Shown here piece by piece: positions 62,807-64,000 of a stretch of DNA of 64,000 bases. The translations under genes and the position numbers were made by a program. The stretch spans positions 58,126,001-58,190,000 of the forward strand of contig NC_133030.1 in the NCBI RefSeq assembly GCF_048771995.1. The letters are read 5' to 3'. The notes under the pieces are model-generated. The model saw nothing but the letters and a program-made list of their open reading frames with translations. It had not been told where the DNA came from and ran no database searches. Positions within the stretch are counted from its first letter, which is position 1; every line of letters starts with the position of its first letter. This DNA is from Taeniopygia guttata. Taxonomy: Eukaryota > Chordata > Aves > Passeriformes > Estrildidae.

Positions 62807-64000
62807 CTCTGCTCCCAAATGCAAACCACATGTCCTGTGCATGCACGAGCTGCTTCCCACTGCCCAGAGCTCTGGGTTTGTTCTCAGCTTGCTCTGGAAC
62901 TTTTAATAATTGTGAAAATAAAGGGAGGGTCTGCTTGCATTGTTTATAGTAGGAAAGAACATTGCAAGATTTCATCTGCTGCTGTTGAGATCCCTTGCTA
63001 TTTTTGGTATTTGACCTCTGCAGAGAAGATTGCCAGAACTACAGGTCTTTTTCATTTTTATTATGTGTTTCTACCCTCCTACTCATAAGTTACTCGTACG
63101 TTAGTGATTAAGTCTTTGAGAATGTGCCATTTTTCCACATTTTTCCCTGTATTTTTCAAAGGAAAATTTGTATTTCTATATATTTTTGAGCTAACACTCC
63201 CTTTTGGAAAGGAGAACTATGCAACTTGGCAGCATCTTCTGTACACCACTCAAAGGAAAAGGGAAATAACTTATGATTTGCTGGTTTCTCTTTTGAAAAA
63301 TGTTCTGGATTGAAGAGGACTGACTGATGAGCCTGTTGGCTTGAACTGAAGGTGCAACGTTTAGAATGCTGCACAAACAGCACAGCAGCAAGTGCTGGGA
63401 CAATGTTAAGTTTCGTTTGTGCAGATAGGTGCTTGCTTTTCATTTCTCCACCACTGGAAAAGGCTGCCTTTAGCACAGCTGTTTGCTTCTACTCTTGCTG
63501 TGTGGTTGTTTCCACACTCCACCAGTGAAAAACACGTAACAAAGGCATCTGAAAATCTTGTCCTGCCTCTTTGGCATCACTTCCACTTCGTGCCTTCTAT
63601 TCTAAACATTGAGTTTATTTCTTTTTTAAAGGAGCCTTGTAGGATGCCCTGGAGGTCAAAATATTTTAGGTTATTTCAGAGAATGGTATTTATTCTGAGT
63701 TCCCAAGATGTGATGAATTTTGAGTGTCCTTCCAGAAGTTTATTGTTTCTGGTAGTTGTGGTATCCAGGAGATGTGCAGGGAGGAATTGCATGTAACTGT
63801 GTACTTAATTAATAGAACAGATCACCTGAGTGTAGTTCCAAGTCTAGATATAATAACGTAGAAGTTTCAGGTTTGGTTTAGAAAAAGGTGGCTTTCCTTG
63901 GCTTGGAGGGTGCAGGTGTGCAGATTCAGCTGTTCCACTTAAGGAATGGGGATCCCAAGGATGGGATTGCACCTTTTTTTCCAAGCACAAGTGACTGGCC
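62807..64000. other. Probable intron, nothing recognised
   Basis: AT-leaning sequence up to the window edge, with short frames only. It contains no repeat or exon I can name. Confidence 0.5.

Noticed and set aside
62403-63088. Open frames of up to 190 codons on both strands over the 35-bp array
   Set aside because: The unit has few or no stop codons, and because 35 is not a multiple of three each frame cycles through the same peptides. The frames have no promoter or exon structure.
52906-64000. Coding exons of WDR89 or PPP2R5E
   Set aside because: I looked for their known protein starts and WD or B56-type sequence in the open frames and found none, so neither coding region is claimed.

Overview
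This is a vertebrate nuclear DNA window and almost certainly avian. It has long AT-leaning intergenic DNA, many 5'-truncated CR1 LINE tails, CpG-island promoters and GT-AG introns. At the left edge lies an LTR of the ERVL type seen in songbirds. It contains no bacterial-style operons, CRISPR arrays or dense coding.

The one gene I can assign with confidence is SGPP1 (sphingosine-1-phosphate phosphatase 1), on the + strand. It has three coding exons: 28288-28884, 38920-39009 and 41264-41815. Joined in phase 0 they give 412 residues with the full lipid-phosphate phosphatase motif set: [17 protein letters not shown] and [12 protein letters not shown]. The promoter is a CpG island at about 27880-28290, with GC boxes, CCAAT boxes and an NRF1-type site. 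Just upstream sit a CR1 3' end and a pure-purine microsatellite. The 3' UTR probably ends just after an AATAAA at 42793, with further candidate poly(A) signals out to 47402.

A second CpG island at 51870-52230 looks like the promoter and first exon of another + strand gene. It has three CCAAT boxes, two GC boxes, a YY1-type site overlapping an ATG, and a strong 5' splice site at 52231. The known vertebrate order SGPP1-WDR89-PPP2R5E makes WDR89 the best guess. No WDR89 or PPP2R5E coding exon is in the window, so this is inference. SYNE2 would be expected off the left side on the - strand, and no exon of it was recognised.

Region by region: 1-300 is an ERVL-type LTR end. 300-27540 is intergenic with CR1 tails, short inverted repeats, a small CpG cluster near 7.4 kb and an unexplained long open frame at 24.2-24.9 kb. 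27540-28290 is a CR1 tail, a purine repeat and the SGPP1 promoter. 28288-42815 is SGPP1. 42.8-51.5 kb is intergenic. 51.5-52.2 kb is an AT-rich block and then the second CpG island. 52.23-52.75 kb is a minisatellite full of 5'-splice-site-like motifs. 52.75-64 kb is probably intronic, with CR1 copies, a small CpG cluster near 57.2 kb and a 35-bp minisatellite with 140-bp higher-order structure at 62.4-62.8 kb.

No clearly new biological system was found. The most notable items are the two minisatellites and the repeat-flanked promoters.
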